DNA of 64,000 bases from Priestia filamentosa. GTDB lineage: Bacteria; Bacillota; Bacilli; Bacillales; Bacillaceae_H. The stretch spans positions 682,001 to 746,000 of the forward strand of contig NZ_FXAJ01000001.1 in assembly GCF_900177535.1 (NCBI RefSeq). Reading direction: 5' to 3'. The notes under the pieces were generated by a model. That model worked only from the letters and a program-made list of their open reading frames with translations. It was not told the origin of the DNA and ran no database searches. Both the position numbers and the translations under genes were made by a program. This document shows positions 45,317-53,962 of the stretch, piece by piece (within the stretch, counting starts at the first letter, position 1; each line of letters begins with the position of its first letter).

Positions 45317-46179
45317 TGATGAAAGATCAGGCAGAACATCTTAGACTAAAAATGCAAGGAATTAAAAAAACGAAAGCATTAGCTGTATTAAGTGGAAAAG
45401 GAGGAGTAGGAAAATCACATTTTTCCATTAACTTTGCTCTTTCTCTTCATAAACTTGGCTATAAAGTGCTTTTGTTTGATATGGATGTTGGGATGGGTAA
45501 CGTAGAAATTTTAATGGGGATATCAACACAGTATACAATTGCAGATGTTCTACATGGAAATGTATCAGTACAAGAAGCTGTGTCAAAAAGTAGCTACGGC
45601 ATTGATATCCTTTCAGGAGGAACAGGATTAAATACACTCGTTGAAATGGATGAGGGAGACATAACTCATTTACTTGCACAATTTGACGTCTCTTTTGTGC
45701 AGTATGATTATGTTATTTTTGACATGGGAGCAGGAATGTCAAAGAGCGTTTTATCTTTCTTAAAGGCTGCTGACGAAATTGTTGTGCTCATAACGCCAGA
45801 GCCAACGTCATTAATGGATGGATATGCTTCTGTGAAGTTTATGATGATGGAGTCCCTAGAAGGTCCTTATAATGTTGTAATCAACAAAACTTCTTCCTCA
45901 CGAGAAGGAGAAATTGTTTTTGGACGAATAAATAAAGTGACTGAAAAATTTTTAAATGGTCAACTGAGCTATTTAGGGCGAATTCCGACCGATTCTGCAG
46001 TCACAAAAGCAGCGATGAAACAAGTACCATTTTCTATTCTCTATCCAAATGGAAAAGCGACAAAAGCAGTGGAAGAGCTTGCAGCATCTTTTGTAAACCC
46101 TTCTTCTACAAAATTTTTAAAAGATGGGTTTCTAGCTCGGTTAAAACATCAGTTTCTTGAAAAAAGAGAAAGATTATAA
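45316..46179 (+). CDS. flhG: Flagellar number/placement ATPase FlhG (YlxH, MinD-like)
   Basis: MinD/ParA-family ATPase that stimulates FlhF and contacts FliM/FliY. 287 residues: deviant Walker A SGKGGVGKSHFS near residue 28, VLLFDMDVGMGNVEILMG and VIFDMGAGMSKSVL. The N-terminal segment DQAEHLRLKMQGIKK is the FlhF-activating helix. ATG 45316 overlaps the flhF stop by one base; ATG 45319 is equally plausible. In B. subtilis cheB follows; here a 54-base gap leads to cheA. Confidence 0.95.
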   Translation: MMKDQAEHLRLKMQGIKKTKALAVLSGKGGVGKSHFSINFALSLHKLGYKVLLFDMDVGMGNVEILMGISTQYTIADVLHGNVSVQEAVSKSSYGIDILSGGTGLNTLVEMDEGDITHLLAQFDVSFVQYDYVIFDMGAGMSKSVLSFLKAADEIVVLITPEPTSLMDGYASVKFMMMESLEGPYNVVINKTSSSREGEIVFGRINKVTEKFLNGQLSYLGRIPTDSAVTKAAMKQVPFSILYPNGKATKAVEELAASFVNPSSTKFLKDGFLARLKHQFLEKRERL

Positions 46180-46233
46180 AAAAATACGTTTCTCGAAGTA
46201 GCTTGTAATTTAGAAAGTATTGAGGTGGACAGC

Positions 46234-48129
46234 ATGGAGATGAATCAATATTTGGATATTTTTATTGATGAAAGCAAACAGCATCTTCAAAATATGTATG
46301 ATTATCTTCTAAAAGTAGAGAACGGTACGCGAGAAGACGGAGTTGTGCACGAAATTTTTAGATCTGCTCATACGCTAAAGGGAATGGCGGCAACAATGGG
46401 CTATGAACATGTAACAGAGCTTACACATGGATTAGAAAATATTCTCGATGAACTTAGAAATGAAAAGATAGATTGGTCTAATGATCTCATAGATTTAATG
46501 TTTCAAGCGGTAGAAGAGCTTAGTGAATCCATAGATAAAATTATGAAAGGGGAAGGAGCCCCATTATTTAAAACAGATACGCTAACAGAACTTCATGAAT
46601 TTCTATCTTACCCATCCCTTTCTAAAGAAGGAGAAGAAAAACCTCTCTCGTCTCTTTCTACAGATGATGATAGTATAATCAAAATCCAGCTTGCTGAAGA
46701 TTGCTTATTAAAGGGAGCACGTGCTTATATGGTACTTCAGAAAATCAAAGAATATGCTACTGTTATTAAAACTTCTCCAAGCTTTGAAGAGATTAAAGAA
46801 GGTAATTTCACAGAACATTTTATAATTCATATAAGATCAGAGGAGCCCTTTTCACTTATTCAAAAAGAAGTGATGCACATGACCGATGTGAAAAACGTTG
46901 AGCTTCATATAAGAGAGAACAAAAAAGAAGATGTAGTCTCTTCTGATCACACGTCAGCTTCTGAAACCGTTCGAGTGAAGCTTGATGACTTGAATGTACT
47001 TATGAACTTAGTAGAAGAACTTGTAATTGATAGAACGCGTATTCAGCAAATGATTCAGCCTTTTTCAGATCATGATCTTGACGACACAGTTAAACATCTT
47101 TTTCGATTAACAAATGACTTGCAGCAAGTTGTCATTAACATGCGAATGGTTCCTATTGAAACTGCGTTTAAACGTTTTCCCCCAATGGTTCGAAACTTAG
47201 CTAGAACGCTTGGAAAGAAAATTCGTGTGAAATTGACAGGACAAGAGACAGCGCTTGATCGAACAATTGTTGAGAAAATTGGGGATCCTCTCGTTCATCT
47301 TATTCGAAATTCTATAGATCACGGAATTGAGCAGCCAGAACAAAGAAAAGAAAATGGAAAAGAACTAGAAGGAACAATAGAGCTTAGCGCCCGATATAAA
47401 GGAAGTCGTATTTTAATCGAGATTAAAGATGATGGAAGTGGAATAAATCGCCAGAGTGTATTAGCTAAGGCTATTAGTAAAAACATTGTTTCAAATCAAA
47501 AAGCAAACTCAATGCATGATGAGGATGTTTACCAACTTTTATTTACACCAGGCTTTTCTACAGCAGATGAAGTTTCCAACTTATCAGGCCGTGGTGTTGG
47601 GCTTGACGTAGTGCGAAACAGTATTGAAGCATTAGGTGGAACAACAAGTGTTACTTCTAATAGTGGACAAGGAACAGTGTTTTCAATTGATATTCCTGCT
47701 ACGCTCTCTATTGTGTGCGCGATGCTCATTAAAATGAAAGAAGATATTTGGGCTGTTCCTATTTCTTCAATTGCAGAAACGCTTTTTATTGAAAAAGAAG
47801 AGATTTTACATATTGGAGAAGAACATGCTATCCATTTTCGAAATAAAGTGATCCCGCTTTTTTTCTTAAGTGAGCTTTTTGAATATAATGAGGAACAAAA
47901 GGAACGTCTTCATCACTATGTTGTTATTCTAGAAAAAGGGAAAAAATACGTAGCTCTTGTTGTAGACGGGTTTCTTCATCAACAAGATATTGTTGTCAAA
48001 CCACTTAGTTCTTATTTAAAACATATTAGTCTTGTTTCCGGAACTACGATTTTGGGAGATGGCAAGGTAGCTCTCATTCTAAATCACAATGAGCTTTTTA
48101 AAGACAGAGTAAAGGGGGGAGATGGATGA
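46234..48129 (+). CDS. cheA: Chemotaxis histidine kinase CheA
   Basis: Receptor-coupled kinase that phosphorylates CheY. 631 residues, about 40 shorter than B. subtilis CheA. P1 (1-105) carries His46 in FRSAHTLKGMAATMGY. A recognisable P2-like CheY-docking domain lies at about 145-230, P3 dimerisation at about 240-295. P4 has the N box HLIRNSIDHGIE (about 355), DDGSGI and GRGVGLDVV (about 453). P5 (about 480-631) resembles CheW. ATG 46234 follows GAGGTGG; GTG 46225 lies inside that site. The methylesterase gene cheB, normally just upstream, is missing. Confidence 0.96.
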   Translation: MEMNQYLDIFIDESKQHLQNMYDYLLKVENGTREDGVVHEIFRSAHTLKGMAATMGYEHVTELTHGLENILDELRNEKIDWSNDLIDLMFQAVEELSESIDKIMKGEGAPLFKTDTLTELHEFLSYPSLSKEGEEKPLSSLSTDDDSIIKIQLAEDCLLKGARAYMVLQKIKEYATVIKTSPSFEEIKEGNFTEHFIIHIRSEEPFSLIQKEVMHMTDVKNVELHIRENKKEDVVSSDHTSASETVRVKLDDLNVLMNLVEELVIDRTRIQQMIQPFSDHDLDDTVKHLFRLTNDLQQVVINMRMVPIETAFKRFPPMVRNLARTLGKKIRVKLTGQETALDRTIVEKIGDPLVHLIRNSIDHGIEQPEQRKENGKELEGTIELSARYKGSRILIEIKDDGSGINRQSVLAKAISKNIVSNQKANSMHDEDVYQLLFTPGFSTADEVSNLSGRGVGLDVVRNSIEALGGTTSVTSNSGQGTVFSIDIPATLSIVCAMLIKMKEDIWAVPISSIAETLFIEKEEILHIGEEHAIHFRNKVIPLFFLSELFEYNEEQKERLHHYVVILEKGKKYVALVVDGFLHQQDIVVKPLSSYLKHISLVSGTTILGDGKVALILNHNELFKDRVKGGDG

Positions 48130-48527
48130 AAATGCTTCAATTTAACGTAGGAAACAATGCCTATATCTTGCCGGTTTCACATATTCGTTCCATTGAAAAA
48201 ATGCATACTATCACACACGTTCCACGAACATTTCCCTACATTAAAGGAGTAACAAACTTAAGAGGAGTTGTTACGCCACTTATCGACCTTCGTCTAAGGT
48301 TTGGAATGAAAGAAAAGGAATATGATAGTGCAACACGGATTGTTGTCGTAAAAGGTGAAGAAGGAGAAGTTGGGCTTATTGTAGATGAAGCTGTTGATAT
48401 TTTAGATCTTGATGAACAAGGAATAGCTTCTCCTGCTGATGGAAGTTCCTATTATGTGAATGGAGCTGTGAAAAGGGACGACCAGTTTTTATTAGTTCTT
48501 GATATTAATAAAGTTTTAGAACAGTAG
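48126..48527 (+). CDS. cheW: Chemotaxis coupling protein CheW
   Basis: Couples receptors to CheA. 133 residues, about 20 shorter than B. subtilis CheW, starting almost directly at the fold (LQFNVGNNAYILPVSHIRSIE). Conserved core: YIKGVTNLRGVVTPLIDLR, ATRIVVV and VGLIVDEAVDILDL. ATG 48126 overlaps the cheA stop by four bases, behind AAAGGGGGGAG. cheC does not follow. Confidence 0.96.
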   Translation: MKMLQFNVGNNAYILPVSHIRSIEKMHTITHVPRTFPYIKGVTNLRGVVTPLIDLRLRFGMKEKEYDSATRIVVVKGEEGEVGLIVDEAVDILDLDEQGIASPADGSSYYVNGAVKRDDQFLLVLDINKVLEQ

Positions 48528-48544
48528 ACTTTAAATGAGATAGA

Positions 48545-48652
48545 ATGAATTGCAGTCTTTCCCTTATTGAAAAAGAAGAACAGGAAGCATATGATGAAAA
48601 AAATAGAGAGTTTGGTTTGAAATTTCTCTCTTACAAGGAGCATTTCAAGTGA
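48545..48652 (+). CDS. Possible 35-codon small ORF in place of cheC
   Basis: Between cheW and cheD, where B. subtilis has cheC (about 200 codons), there are only 121 bases. They contain an ORF from ATG 48545 to TGA 48652 that starts MNCSLSLIEKEEQEAY and ends FLSYKEHFK. Its stop overlaps the cheD GTG in GTGA, a coupling arrangement common in this operon. No good ribosome-binding site precedes it (only GAGATAG). I see no resemblance to CheC. It may be chance, or a leader peptide for cheD. Confidence 0.3.
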   Translation: MNCSLSLIEKEEQEAYDEKNREFGLKFLSYKEHFK

Positions 48653-49098
48653 GAAATAATCGAAAAGACGCGGTAAAGGTAGGCATTGCGGAAATGGGAT
48701 TTGTCCGTGCACCATCCTGTATTTATACCGTCGGCCTTGGCTCCTGTGTAGGGGTCGTCATTTATGATCAAAAAGAAAAGATGGCTGCAATGGTACACGT
48801 GATGCTGCCTTATGCAGAAAAAAGCGGAGATAGAAATTTTAATAGAGCAAAATATGCTGATACAGCTGTGTACGCTTTGTGCGAAACACTGTTACAAAAC
48901 GGTGGAAAGTTAGGAAATTTTCGAGCAAAAATTGCAGGTGGTGCCCAAATGTTTCAACATTACTCAACAGAGCATGATATGAGGATTGGGCCAAGAAATA
49001 TTGAGGCTCTTAAACGATTCTTACAAGAAGTCAATGTCCCTCTCCTTTCGAAGGACGTTGGGGCCGAAGGGGAAGAACGATTAAATTTGATCCTGTAA
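48649..49098 (+). CDS. cheD: Chemoreceptor glutamine deamidase CheD, apparently frameshifted at the 3' end
   Basis: Deamidates receptor glutamines and, with CheC, tunes adaptation. 149 residues as read. Catalytic Cys33 (VGLGSCVGVVIYD) and His50 (MVHVMLPYA) are intact, as is the AKIAGGAQMF block. The C-terminus is abnormal: after LLSKDVG the frame gives AEGEERLNLIL and stops. The neighbouring frame encodes GRTIKFDPVSEVLFI to a stop at 49118, which is the expected CheD ending. A single lost G in the GGGG run at 49060-49063 would explain this; 156 residues if repaired. Start GTG 48649 with AAGGAG eight bases upstream. Confidence 0.9.
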   Translation: MRNNRKDAVKVGIAEMGFVRAPSCIYTVGLGSCVGVVIYDQKEKMAAMVHVMLPYAEKSGDRNFNRAKYADTAVYALCETLLQNGGKLGNFRAKIAGGAQMFQHYSTEHDMRIGPRNIEALKRFLQEVNVPLLSKDVGAEGEERLNLIL

Positions 49099-49262
49099 GC
49101 GAAGTTCTTTTCATTTGAAGCGCCAACACAAATGTTAGAGAAATATAAATCTATGAGCGATGAACATTATTAAATTTTTGAAGCGGTAGTTTAGCATAAC
49201 AGAATTCATTTAAAAATATAAGGTATTGAATTAAAGCTGTTTGCATGACGAGGAGGAGTCGA

Positions 49263-50030
49263 ATGGCACAACCATCTCTAGAAGAACAATATTGGCTAAA
49301 ATGGACACATTCACGAGACCCTCATGCCGGAAACATGTTGGTTCGTAAATATATGTCGCTCGTCCATTACCATGTTCAACGCATTTTAATTGGTATTCCA
49401 AAAAGTGTAAGTAAAGAGGACTTGTTCAGCCTTGGCCTTACAGGGTTGTATGATGCACTTGAAAAGTTTGATTATAAACGTGATTTGAAATTTGATACAT
49501 ATGCATCATTTCGCGTGCGTGGTGCTATTATAGATGGATTAAGAAAAGAAGATTGGCTTTCAAGAGGAGCGAGAGAAAGAGCTAAAAAGATTGAATCAAA
49601 AATTGAAGAGCTTGAGCAAGAATATTTACGTACGGTCGCTCCTAAAGAGATAGCAGCAAGTCTAGATGTAACAGAAGAAGAAGTGTTGCAAACAATGAAT
49701 GAAGGTTTTTTCGCTAATATATTATCAATGGATGAATATATGAAAGAATCTGAAGACAAAGAACAACAAACATATTCTATTCGTGATGATAAAGCAGTTC
49801 TTCCTGAAGAAGAGCTTCTGAAGGAAGAAATGTATGAAAATCTTGCTAAAGTTATTGAAGGTTTAAACGAAAAAGAACAGCTTGTTGTGTCTCTTTTTTA
49901 TAAAGAAGATTTAACATTTACAGAAATTGGTCATGTGATGTCTTTATCAACATCGCGCATTTCTCAAATTCATTCAAAGGCATTATATAAAATGCGTCAC
50001 ATGCTTACAAAGATAATGGAGCAGGCCTAA
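49263..50030 (+). CDS. sigD: RNA polymerase sigma factor SigD (FliA/sigma-28)
   Basis: Sigma factor for flagellin, motility and chemotaxis late genes. 255 residues, one more than B. subtilis SigD. Region 2 includes DLFSLGLTGLYDALEKFDY and FDTYASFRVRGAIIDGLRKEDW. Region 4 has FTEIGHVMSLSTSRISQIHSKAL. ATG 49263 with AGGAGGAG five bases upstream. The 164 bases before it hold no clear gene or promoter. A terminator follows the stop. Confidence 0.97.
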   Translation: MAQPSLEEQYWLKWTHSRDPHAGNMLVRKYMSLVHYHVQRILIGIPKSVSKEDLFSLGLTGLYDALEKFDYKRDLKFDTYASFRVRGAIIDGLRKEDWLSRGARERAKKIESKIEELEQEYLRTVAPKEIAASLDVTEEEVLQTMNEGFFANILSMDEYMKESEDKEQQTYSIRDDKAVLPEEELLKEEMYENLAKVIEGLNEKEQLVVSLFYKEDLTFTEIGHVMSLSTSRISQIHSKALYKMRHMLTKIMEQA

Positions 50031-50032
50031 AG

Positions 50033-50061
50033 AAGACGAGCTCTTAATGCTCGTCTTTTTC
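50033..50061 (+). terminator. Intrinsic terminator between sigD and swrB
   Basis: AAGACGAGC (50033-50041), 7-base loop, GCTCGTCTT (50049-50057) followed by T residues. It would reduce swrB expression relative to sigD. Confidence 0.85.
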
Positions 50062-50084
50062 TATGAAAAGGAAGGAGGAGAAAA

Positions 50085-50570
50085 ATGGCGTTCTTTATTG
50101 TGATTTCTCTCATTTTACACGTCATATCATTCTTTTGTATTACGCTTCTTTATATGAAAAGAGGTGAAATGAAGAGAATAGAGCAAGAACAAAAACGCTC
50201 AGCAAAAGAACTCGAAGAAGCAATGGCTGCTTATTTACTTGAGCTTCAAGAAGAGCATCATAATCTCATTAAGAGTTTAAAAAAGTCGAGAGAAAATAAT
50301 ACAAAAAAACCAAACCGCACAGAATTTAATGCAGTTAGCAAACCTGAAGATCTCTCTGATCTTCTTCCAGCTTTTCAAATGCAAGAAGACACTGTTGAAA
50401 TATATCTTTCAAAACTAAAGATAGAGGAGCTGGAAGGGGAGCAGTTGCGGAAAACAGTTTATTTTTTACATGATAGAGGTTTAACAAGTGAAGAAATTGC
50501 TAAACATCTACATAGAGGGGATGCGGAAATTCGCCTATTCTTACAATTTCGACAAGAAAATAGAATTTGA
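50085..50570 (+). CDS. swrB: SwrB-like protein (YlxL)
   Basis: 161 residues, last gene of the fla/che region. An N-terminal transmembrane helix (about 3-24) is followed by a charged coiled coil (about 27-75). The C-terminal helix-turn-helix-like segment is LHDRGLTSEEIAKHLHRGDAEIRLFLQF. In B. subtilis SwrB promotes swarming by activating assembly of the type III export apparatus. Identity rests on position, size and architecture; sequence is poorly conserved in this family. ATG 50085 behind AAGGAGGAG. Confidence 0.85.
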   Translation: MAFFIVISLILHVISFFCITLLYMKRGEMKRIEQEQKRSAKELEEAMAAYLLELQEEHHNLIKSLKKSRENNTKKPNRTEFNAVSKPEDLSDLLPAFQMQEDTVEIYLSKLKIEELEGEQLRKTVYFLHDRGLTSEEIAKHLHRGDAEIRLFLQFRQENRI

Positions 50571-50572
50571 AC

Positions 50573-50601
50573 TTGCTTGTGAATAGTGAATGTGCTATAT
50601 T
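50573..50601 (+). promoter_or_regulatory. Candidate extended -10 sigma-A promoter for rpsB
   Basis: TTGCTT (50573-50578), 17-base spacer, TATATT (50596-50601) preceded by TGC, giving an extended -10. It begins two bases after the swrB stop. Confidence 0.6.
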
Positions 50602-50607
50602 TATTTC

Positions 50608-50710
50608 TGGTGTTAATACACACGCTTAAAGATTTAGATAACGGTGCTGGCTCAACGTCAGTTTTATCTAAAGATGACTTAAGCGGAGGAACCCAAAAAC
50701 CGTTAGGAGG
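50608..50710 (+). ncRNA. Structured 5' leader of rpsB (possible S2 autoregulatory RNA)
   Basis: Nested perfect stems: GCTTAA (50624-50629) with TTAAGC (50679-50684), and TTAGATAA (50634-50641) with TTATCTAA (50664-50671), around a GC-richer apical part. CGG (50684-50686) can also pair with CCG (50700-50702) just before the Shine-Dalgarno. The fold and position suggest feedback by ribosomal protein S2; covariance across relatives would test it. Confidence 0.5.
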
Positions 50711-50718
50711 AAAAATTA

Positions 50719-51438
50719 ATGTCAGTAATTTCAATGAAACAATTACTTGAAGCAGGTGTTCACTTCGGTCACCAAACTCGCCGTTGGAACCCAAAAATGA
50801 AGAAATACATTTTCACAGAGCGTAACGGGATCTACATCATCGATCTTCAAAAAACTGTGAAAAAAGTTGACGAAGCATTCCACTTCGTTAAAGATGTAGC
50901 AGCAGAAGGTGGAAAAATCCTTTTCGTTGGTACTAAAAAACAAGCACAAGATTCTGTTAAAGAAGAAGCAGCACGTGCTGGTATGTACTTCGTTAACCAA
51001 CGTTGGTTAGGTGGTACTTTAACAAACTTCCAAACAATCCAAAAACGCGTTAAGCGTCTTAAAGACATCGAGCGTATGGCAGAAGACGGAACTTTCGAAG
51101 TTCTTCCTAAGAAAGAAGTTGTAGGCTTACGTAAAGAGCTTGAGCGTCTTGAAAAATTCCTAGGCGGAATCAAAGACATGAAGCAACTTCCAGATGCACT
51201 ATTCATCATCGACCCTCGTAAAGAGCGTATCGCAGTGGCTGAAGCAAGAAAATTAAATATTCCGATCGTTGGTATCGTAGATACAAACTGTGATCCAGAC
51301 GAAATCGACTATGTTATCCCTGCAAACGATGATGCAATCCGCGCTGTTAAACTTCTAACTTCTAAAATGGCTGATGCTGTTCTTGAAGCTAAACAAGGTG
51401 AAGAAGCAGCAACTGAAACTGAAACAACAACTGCTTAA
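50719..51438 (+). CDS. rpsB: 30S ribosomal protein S2
   Basis: 239 residues, late-assembling 30S protein that contacts S1-type factors. Conserved blocks: [47 protein letters not shown] and [11 protein letters not shown]. Codon use is strongly biased, as expected for a highly expressed gene. ATG 50719 with TTAGGAGG upstream. A terminator separates it from tsf. Confidence 0.98.
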   Translation: MSVISMKQLLEAGVHFGHQTRRWNPKMKKYIFTERNGIYIIDLQKTVKKVDEAFHFVKDVAAEGGKILFVGTKKQAQDSVKEEAARAGMYFVNQRWLGGTLTNFQTIQKRVKRLKDIERMAEDGTFEVLPKKEVVGLRKELERLEKFLGGIKDMKQLPDALFIIDPRKERIAVAEARKLNIPIVGIVDTNCDPDEIDYVIPANDDAIRAVKLLTSKMADAVLEAKQGEEAATETETTTA

Positions 51439-51444
51439 TGAAGG

Positions 51445-51483
51445 AAAGGTGATAAAGGGGTAGCCTTTTATCACCTTTTTTTA
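51445..51483 (+). terminator. Intrinsic terminator/attenuator between rpsB and tsf
   Basis: AAAGGTGATAAAGG (51445-51458), short loop, CCTTTTATCACC (51464-51475) with one bulged T, then a T-run to 51482. Probably sets the S2 to EF-Ts ratio by partial read-through. Confidence 0.88.
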
Positions 51484-51526
51484 CAGATGATTACTTGATA
51501 CATACCAAAACTAAGGAGGCAATATT

Positions 51527-52408
51527 ATGGCGATTACAGCACAAATGGTAAAAGAACTACGTGAAAAAACAGGCGCAGGTATGATGGACTGCAAGAAAGC
51601 ACTAACTCAAACTGAAGGGGATATGGAAAAAGCAATTGATTTCCTTCGTGAAAAAGGGATCGCAAAAGCTGCTAAAAAAGCTGACCGTATCGCTGCTGAA
51701 GGTCTAACACAAATCGAGGTTCAAGGTAATGAAGCTGTTATTATCGAAGTGAACTCTGAAACTGATTTCGTTGCGAAAAACGAAGGTTTCCAAAACCTTA
51801 CTAAAGAAATTAGTGCACACCTTTTAGCTGCTAAACCAGCTAATCTTGAAGAAGCATTAGAAAGCAAAATGGAGAACGGTGAAACTCTTCAAGGTCATAT
51901 CAACAATGCTATTGCTAAAATTGGTGAAAAACTTTCTCTTCGTCGTTTCGCTCTTAAAACAAAAGGCGACAATGATGCATTTGGTGCTTACCTTCATATG
52001 GGTGGACGCATTGGTGTATTAACAGTTCTTGAAGGAACTACTGACGAAGCTGTTGCAAAAGACGTTGCTATGCACATTGCTGCAATCAACCCTAAATACA
52101 TCTCTCGTGACGCTGTTTCTGAAGAAGAAGTAGCTCGTGAGCGTGAAGTATTAACTCAACAAGCTCTTAACGAAGGTAAACCAGAAAAAATCGTTGCAAA
52201 AATGGTTGAAGGCCGTCTTGGCAAATACTTTGAAGAAATTTGCTTACTAGATCAAGCATTTGTTAAAGATTCTGATCAAAAAGTAGGTAAATTCGTTTCT
52301 TCTAAAGGTGCTACTGTTGCAGACTTCACTCGTTATGAAGTTGGCGAAGGTATGGAAAAACGTGAAGAAAACTTCGCTGAAGAAGTAATGAACCAAGTTA
52401 AAAAATAA
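51527..52408 (+). CDS. tsf: Elongation factor Ts
   Basis: Nucleotide-exchange factor for EF-Tu. 293 residues: N-terminal UBA-like module [22 protein letters not shown] followed by the TDFVAKN segment that contacts EF-Tu, then the coiled-coil/dimerisation region. ATG 51527 behind TAAGGAGG. No promoter of its own was recognised, so it likely depends on read-through from rpsB. Confidence 0.98.
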   Translation: MAITAQMVKELREKTGAGMMDCKKALTQTEGDMEKAIDFLREKGIAKAAKKADRIAAEGLTQIEVQGNEAVIIEVNSETDFVAKNEGFQNLTKEISAHLLAAKPANLEEALESKMENGETLQGHINNAIAKIGEKLSLRRFALKTKGDNDAFGAYLHMGGRIGVLTVLEGTTDEAVAKDVAMHIAAINPKYISRDAVSEEEVAREREVLTQQALNEGKPEKIVAKMVEGRLGKYFEEICLLDQAFVKDSDQKVGKFVSSKGATVADFTRYEVGEGMEKREENFAEEVMNQVKK

Positions 52409-52452
52409 GACCATTATATTCTTTATAAATGGGCAAATTATAAAGCAAAGAA

Positions 52453-52477
52453 GGGGGAACACGTTGTGTTCCCCTTT
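52453..52477 (+). terminator. Hairpin between tsf and pyrH, probable attenuator
   Basis: GGGGAACAC (52454-52462), loop GTT, GTGTTCCCC (52466-52474), followed by only TTT. The stem is strong and the tail weak. Confidence 0.7.
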
Positions 52478-52520
52478 CCTAAAAAATGATATCGTACACT
52501 TGGGACGATGGAGGTTTAAT

Positions 52521-53246
52521 ATGAGTAGTGCAAAATATAATCGAATTGTATTAAAGCTGAGCGGTGAAGCATTAGCAGGATCACAAGGATTTGGAATCAA
52601 ACCTGAAATCATCAAGTCTGTTGCTGCTCAAGTAAAAGAAATTTACGATTTAGGTGTTGAAATTGCCATTGTTGTTGGCGGTGGGAACATCTGGCGTGGT
52701 AAAATTGGTAGTGAGATGGGGATGGACCGTGCAAATGCAGACTACATGGGAATGCTTGCAACGGTAATGAATTCTCTTTCATTACAAGATAGCTTAGAAA
52801 ATCTTGGAGTACAAACACGTGTGCAAACGTCAATTGAAATGCGCCAAGTAGCTGAACCGTACATAAGACGAAAAGCGATTCGCCATCTTGAAAAGAAACG
52901 CGTTGTCATTTTTGCGGCAGGAACAGGGAATCCGTACTTCTCAACAGATACAACGGCTGCTCTGCGTGCTGCAGAAATTGAAGCAGACGTTATTTTAATG
53001 GCTAAAAACAACGTAGACGGAGTATATAGCGCAGATCCAACTTTAGTACCTGATGCTGTAAAATACGAAACACTTTCTTATATTGAAGTGCTTCAACAAG
53101 GTTTAGCAGTCATGGATTCTACAGCTTCTTCACTATGTATGGACAACGATATTCCACTTATCGTATTCTCTGTTATGGAAGAAGGCAACATTAGACGTGT
53201 TGTTGTAGGAGAGAACATTGGAACAATTGTAAGGGGGAAAGAATAA
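52521..53246 (+). CDS. pyrH: Uridylate kinase (UMP kinase)
   Basis: Phosphorylates UMP to UDP in pyrimidine nucleotide synthesis. 241 residues of the bacterial amino-acid-kinase-type family: [34 protein letters not shown] and [17 protein letters not shown] 52521 follows GGAGG. The reading frame extends back to 52464 across the hairpin and is not used. Its stop overlaps frr by one base. Confidence 0.98.
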   Translation: MSSAKYNRIVLKLSGEALAGSQGFGIKPEIIKSVAAQVKEIYDLGVEIAIVVGGGNIWRGKIGSEMGMDRANADYMGMLATVMNSLSLQDSLENLGVQTRVQTSIEMRQVAEPYIRRKAIRHLEKKRVVIFAAGTGNPYFSTDTTAALRAAEIEADVILMAKNNVDGVYSADPTLVPDAVKYETLSYIEVLQQGLAVMDSTASSLCMDNDIPLIVFSVMEEGNIRRVVVGENIGTIVRGKE

Positions 53247-53803
53247 TGCCAAAAACAGTATTAAATGAAACAAAAGAGAGAATGGAAAAAGCGACAGGAG
53301 CTTTAACAAGAGAATTAGCAACAGTTCGTGCTGGACGTGCTAATCCATCTCTACTTGATAAAGTGATGATTGAATATTATGGTGTTCCAACACCATTAAA
53401 CCAGCTTGCAACAATCAGTGTACCTGAAGCTCGTATGCTTGTTATCCAACCATATGACAAAACACAGCTTGCTGAAATTGAAAAAGCAATCATGAAAGCA
53501 GACCTTGGTCTTACTCCATCAAATGACGGCACCATCATCCGTATTACAATTCCTGCTTTAACAGAAGAGCGTCGTCGTGAACTTGTAAAACTTGTGAAGA
53601 AATACAGCGAGGATAGCAAGGTAGCCGTACGTAATATTCGTCGTGACGGAAACGAAGATCTTAAAAAGCTTGAGAAAAATGGAGAGATTACAGAGGATGA
53701 TCTCCGTAGCTACACAGAAGACATTCAAAAGCTTACAGACTCGTACATCGAAAAAGTGGATGGTATTGCAAAAGATAAAGAAAAAGAAATTATGGAAGTA
53801 TAA
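53246..53803 (+). CDS. frr: Ribosome recycling factor
   Basis: Splits post-termination ribosomes together with EF-G. 185 residues, the canonical RRF length: [33 protein letters not shown] and [20 protein letters not shown] 53246 overlaps the pyrH stop by one base, behind AAGGGGG. A terminator follows. Confidence 0.98.
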   Translation: MPKTVLNETKERMEKATGALTRELATVRAGRANPSLLDKVMIEYYGVPTPLNQLATISVPEARMLVIQPYDKTQLAEIEKAIMKADLGLTPSNDGTIIRITIPALTEERRRELVKLVKKYSEDSKVAVRNIRRDGNEDLKKLEKNGEITEDDLRSYTEDIQKLTDSYIEKVDGIAKDKEKEIMEV

Positions 53804-53833
53804 TCTTTTTCACTGTAAAATATATTGTAAAAG

Positions 53834-53863
53834 ACCCTCTATTGTTTACAGGGGGTTTTTTTG
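53834..53863 (+). terminator. Intrinsic terminator after frr
   Basis: ACCCTCT (53834-53840) pairs with AGGGGGT (53850-53856, one G-U) and a run of T follows. It closes the rpsB-frr group. The rest of the gap to uppS (to 53962) shows only weak promoter-like AT sequence. Confidence 0.82.
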
Positions 53864-53962
53864 TTAATAATGGTAGTATGAAAAATATAAAAGGGGACCG
53901 AGCCTTTTTATACAAAAATTACAGAAAAAAAGATGATGTTTGCATAACGGGGGACTTTTGAC

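Noticed and set aside
49099-49262. Small ORFs or a dedicated sigD promoter in the cheD-sigD gap
   Set aside because: The only short ORF (13 codons from about 49133) lacks a ribosome-binding site, and hexamer pairs have wrong spacing. The first 20 bases are better explained as the displaced end of cheD.
53864-53962. Promoter for uppS in the gap after frr
   Set aside because: Only weak AT-rich matches (for example TTAATA-N16-TATAAA) were found; not strong enough to list as a feature.
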